A DNA stretch of 8,344 nt from Betaproteobacteria bacterium UBA6904 (lineage in GTDB: Bacteria; Pseudomonadota; Gammaproteobacteria; Burkholderiales; SG8-39): assembly GCA_002451175.1 (NCBI GenBank), contig DKBI01000106.1:12268-20611 (forward strand), read 5' to 3'. The notes under the pieces were generated by a model, which was given only the letters and a program-made list of their open reading frames with translations, was not told the origin of the DNA and did not search any database. The position numbers and the translations under genes were made by a program. This document shows positions 6,526-8,344 of the stretch, piece by piece (the first letter of the stretch is position 1; the number at the start of each line of letters is the position of its first letter).

Positions 6526-7298
6526 GCGCCGCGTGGGGGGCGTTGGCAGACGAGTGCGCGCGCCGGCGCGATCTCGGTCGGCCCGTTCAATTCTGGTGGC
6601 GCGACGATGACGCAACGCGGCCCGAGCCGGCCCTTCGGCGCCTGCTCGCGCTGTCGACGGCCGCGGAAATTCCGCTCGCGCTCGCAGTGATCCCGGATCG
6701 CGCCGTGCCGTCGCTGTTCGCCGACCTTGGCCCTTGGGTCAGCGTGCTGCAGCATGGTTGCGATCACCGGAATCGGGCGGCCCCCGGTGAAAAGAAATGC
6801 GAATTCCCTGCTGCGGAACCTGCGGAATCGGCGCTTGCCCGCCTGCGGTCCGCGCGGACTCGCCTCGCGCGCCTGTCCGGGTCGCGGGCCCTGCCGGTCC
6901 TCGTGCCACCTTGGAACCGCCTTTCGGCCAGCCTCGTTCCGCGCCTCCACGAGTGCGGATTTCTCGGCTTGAGTCGTTTCGGGCCGCATCGGCGCGCCGA
7001 GGTTGCCCCCGGCTTGCGGCAACTGAATACGCATGTGGATGTCATCGCATGGCAAGGGGGCCGAGGATTTCTTGGCGAGGATGCGGCACTGGCGCAGGCG
7101 GTTCGGGCCCTCTCCGCTGCACGCACACGCGAAGAGGGACAGCCGGACGAGGCGGTGGGCTGGCTCACGCACCACGCCGTTCACGACGCGGCGACTTGGC
7201 AATTTCTCGAACATCTGTTTGATTTTTCGCGCCGACTGGAGGGCGTGCGCTGGATCGCGTCGGGCGCGTACTTCAACGCCTTGCCAGACGACCGGTGA
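6519..7298 (+). CDS. Divergent polysaccharide deacetylase family protein (259 aa, GTG start)
   Basis: Predicted metal-dependent deacetylase related to carbohydrate esterase 4, which removes acetyl groups from N-acetylated sugars. Motif equivalents appear in the usual order: FWWRDDDA (25-32) for the TFDDG aspartates; LQHGCDH (77-83) for the HxxxH metal ligands H79 and H83; LVPPWNR (128-134) for the RxPY groove; NTHVDVIAW (170-178) and LTHHAVHD (216-223) for the late catalytic motifs. GEKKCEF (90-96) after the histidines is, from memory, characteristic of this subfamily. There is no signal peptide, unlike secreted CE4 enzymes, so it probably acts on a cytoplasmic intermediate. GTG 6519 overlaps the upstream stop by seven bases and has a G-rich stretch (6502-6510) upstream; TTG 6543 is an alternative start. 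The deacetylase assignment is by motif only; the exact substrate is unknown. Confidence 0.8.
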   Translation: MVSAAWGALADECARRRDLGRPVQFWWRDDDATRPEPALRRLLALSTAAEIPLALAVIPDRAVPSLFADLGPWVSVLQHGCDHRNRAAPGEKKCEFPAAEPAESALARLRSARTRLARLSGSRALPVLVPPWNRLSASLVPRLHECGFLGLSRFGPHRRAEVAPGLRQLNTHVDVIAWQGGRGFLGEDAALAQAVRALSAARTREEGQPDEAVGWLTHHAVHDAATWQFLEHLFDFSRRLEGVRWIASGAYFNALPDDR

Positions 7299-7780
7299 CG
7301 CGCAACTTCCGCTATCCGTTCGGCGCCGTCGCCACGGAACTCGCGCAGGGCGCCGCGGGTTCGGTGGTGACTGTTGGTGTTCTGCAATTTGCCCAGCCGG
7401 CAGGTCCGCTGATCTGGGTTCTGGCTGCAGTGGCGGGCCTGTTCCTCGTATACTTCGCCCGGGCAGTCGTTCGCTACCTGACCCGTTTCGAGCTGGACGA
7501 GCGAGGGATCCGGGCGTTGGGGCCGCTGGCAAGGGACATTGCGTGGCCGGATCTGCGCGCATTGCGGCTCGACCACTATACGACGCGAAGCGATCGTTCT
7601 GGGGGATGGATGCAGCTGGTCGTGCGCGGTGCGCGCGGATCGATTCGTATCGACTCGAGCTTGACAGGGTTCGACGCTCTTGCCGTCGCGCTGGCCGAGG
7701 AGGCGAGGCGTCGCGACTGCGCATTCGACGCGAGCACGCGCGCCAACTACCGCGCGCTTGGGTTCACGCCGAATGACTGA
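7295..7780 (+). CDS. Small membrane protein with two helices and a PH-like C-terminal domain (161 aa)
   Basis: Not assigned to a named family. Residues about 14-31 and 37-56 are hydrophobic and likely form a membrane hairpin. The rest (about 63-140) has the alternating strand pattern of bacterial PH-like domains: FELDERGIRAL (65-75), then DIAWPDLRALRL (81-92), WMQLVV (105-110), GSIRIDSSL (115-123) and a closing helix FDALAVALAEEA (126-137). Proteins of this shape often sit in the inner membrane with the domain in the cytoplasm. The start is GTG 7295, with a GTGA overlap with the deacetylase stop; the stop overlaps the ABC gene by eight bases. Tight coupling suggests a role with the neighbours, such as scaffolding the sugar enzymes at the membrane, but that is inference. 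Confidence 0.75.
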   Translation: MTRNFRYPFGAVATELAQGAAGSVVTVGVLQFAQPAGPLIWVLAAVAGLFLVYFARAVVRYLTRFELDERGIRALGPLARDIAWPDLRALRLDHYTTRSDRSGGWMQLVVRGARGSIRIDSSLTGFDALAVALAEEARRRDCAFDASTRANYRALGFTPND

Positions 7781-8344
7781 CGTTCTCACCATTCGCGACC
7801 TGCAAGTTTCGCTCGACGTCGATGCGGGGCGCGTCCACGCGGTCAAGGGCGTGTCGTTCCGTGTCCCGGCCGGCGGGACGGTGGCGCTGGTGGGCGAATC
7901 GGGATCCGGCAAGTCGATCCTCGCGCAGGCCGTCATGGGCATCCTGCCGCGCGTGGCGCGCATCGATGGCGGTGAAATTCTCTTCAGCGATCCGGAGCGC
8001 CCGGGGAGCACGGTGGACATTGCCCGGCTCGACCCCGAGGGCGGGCCAATGCGCGCCCTGCGCGGCGGGCGGCTCTCGATCATCTTCCAGGAGCCGATGA
8101 CCGCGCTGTCGCCGCTGCACACGATCGGCAACCAGATCGGCGAGGCGCTGGCACTGCATCGCGACCTCGGCGCCCGGCAGCGCCGCGAGGTGGTGCTGGA
8201 GATGCTGCGGCTGGTGGGCTTTCCGGATCCCGTCAAGGCGGAGCACACCTACCCGTTCGAGCTGTCGGGCGGCCTGCGGCAGCGGGCGATGATCGCCGCC
8301 GCGCTGGTCTGCCGGCCGGCGCTCCTCATCGCCGACGAGCCGAC
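7773..8344 (+). CDS. ABC transporter ATP-binding protein, oligopeptide (Opp/Dpp/Yej) type, N-terminal 190 residues (3' end outside window)
   Basis: Nucleotide-binding subunit of an ABC transporter, which hydrolyses ATP on the cytoplasmic side to power membrane partners. Visible motifs are Walker A GESGSGKS (41-48), the Q-loop in IIFQEPMTALSP (103-114, Q106), the signature LSGGLRQR (164-171) and Walker B LLIADEP (184-190, with D188 and catalytic E189). The long segment before the Q-loop and the FQEPMTAL-S-PLHTIG block are typical of the peptide/nickel importer ATPases (OppD, DppD, and the first half of fused YejF or GsiA). The D-loop and H-loop lie beyond the edge, so whether it is a single or a fused double ATPase cannot be told. 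ATG 7773 overlaps the upstream stop by eight bases (ATGACTGA), tying it to the sugar operon. No substrate can be assigned. Confidence 0.88.
   Translation, partial: MTDVLTIRDLQVSLDVDAGRVHAVKGVSFRVPAGGTVALVGESGSGKSILAQAVMGILPRVARIDGGEILFSDPERPGSTVDIARLDPEGGPMRALRGGRLSIIFQEPMTALSPLHTIGNQIGEALALHRDLGARQRREVVLEMLRLVGFPDPVKAEHTYPFELSGGLRQRAMIAAALVCRPALLIADEP

Noticed and set aside
6246..7724. Minus-strand open frame of 492 codons
   Set aside because: It is antisense to the deacetylase and the membrane protein genes, whose plus-strand frames carry recognisable motifs; composition is typical of a shadow.
7181..8248. Minus-strand open frame of 355 codons opposite the ABC ATPase
   Set aside because: The plus strand has Walker A, Q-loop, signature and Walker B in order; the antisense product is Ser/Arg/Pro-rich noise.

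Overview
This GC-rich window (G+C clearly above 60%) reads as a chromosomal segment of a ubiquinone-making proteobacterium. The Coq7 tail and the codon use fit a betaproteobacterium best, but the lineage is inferred from protein character, not from a search. No tRNA, rRNA, CRISPR array, insertion sequence or long repeat was seen. There is no gene-free stretch over 300 bases; the only real intergenic gap is 1574-1697.

Layout. Bases 1-246 hold the 3' end of coq7 (plus strand). It converges, with only 4 bases between the stops, on a minus-strand membrane-anchored class III nucleotide cyclase (251-1573). After a 124-base divergent gap, a very compact plus-strand operon starts at 1698 and runs off the right edge. 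It contains a MurG-like glycosyltransferase (1698-2924), two GT4 glycosyltransferases (2929-4194 and 4199-5353), a second MurG-like glycosyltransferase (5350-6525), a divergent polysaccharide deacetylase (6519-7298), a small two-helix membrane protein with a PH-like tail (7295-7780), and the N-terminal part of an oligopeptide-type ABC transporter ATPase (7773 to the edge). Junctions are +4, +4, -4, -7, -4 and -8 bases, so the set is almost certainly co-transcribed and probably translationally coupled. Three of the seven operon genes use TTG or GTG starts.

How the genes may work together (inference): four cytoplasmic sugar transferases would build a short glycan on an unknown acceptor, the deacetylase would remove acyl groups from an amino sugar, and the membrane protein and ABC transporter would link the pathway to the envelope. 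I recognise no characterised pathway with this gene set. The acceptor, the sugar donors, and any polymerase or exporter are not visible here. The most interesting object is this glycosyltransferase/deacetylase/ABC operon; the cyclase is also worth a look because its usual adenine-contacting lysine position is an aspartate.
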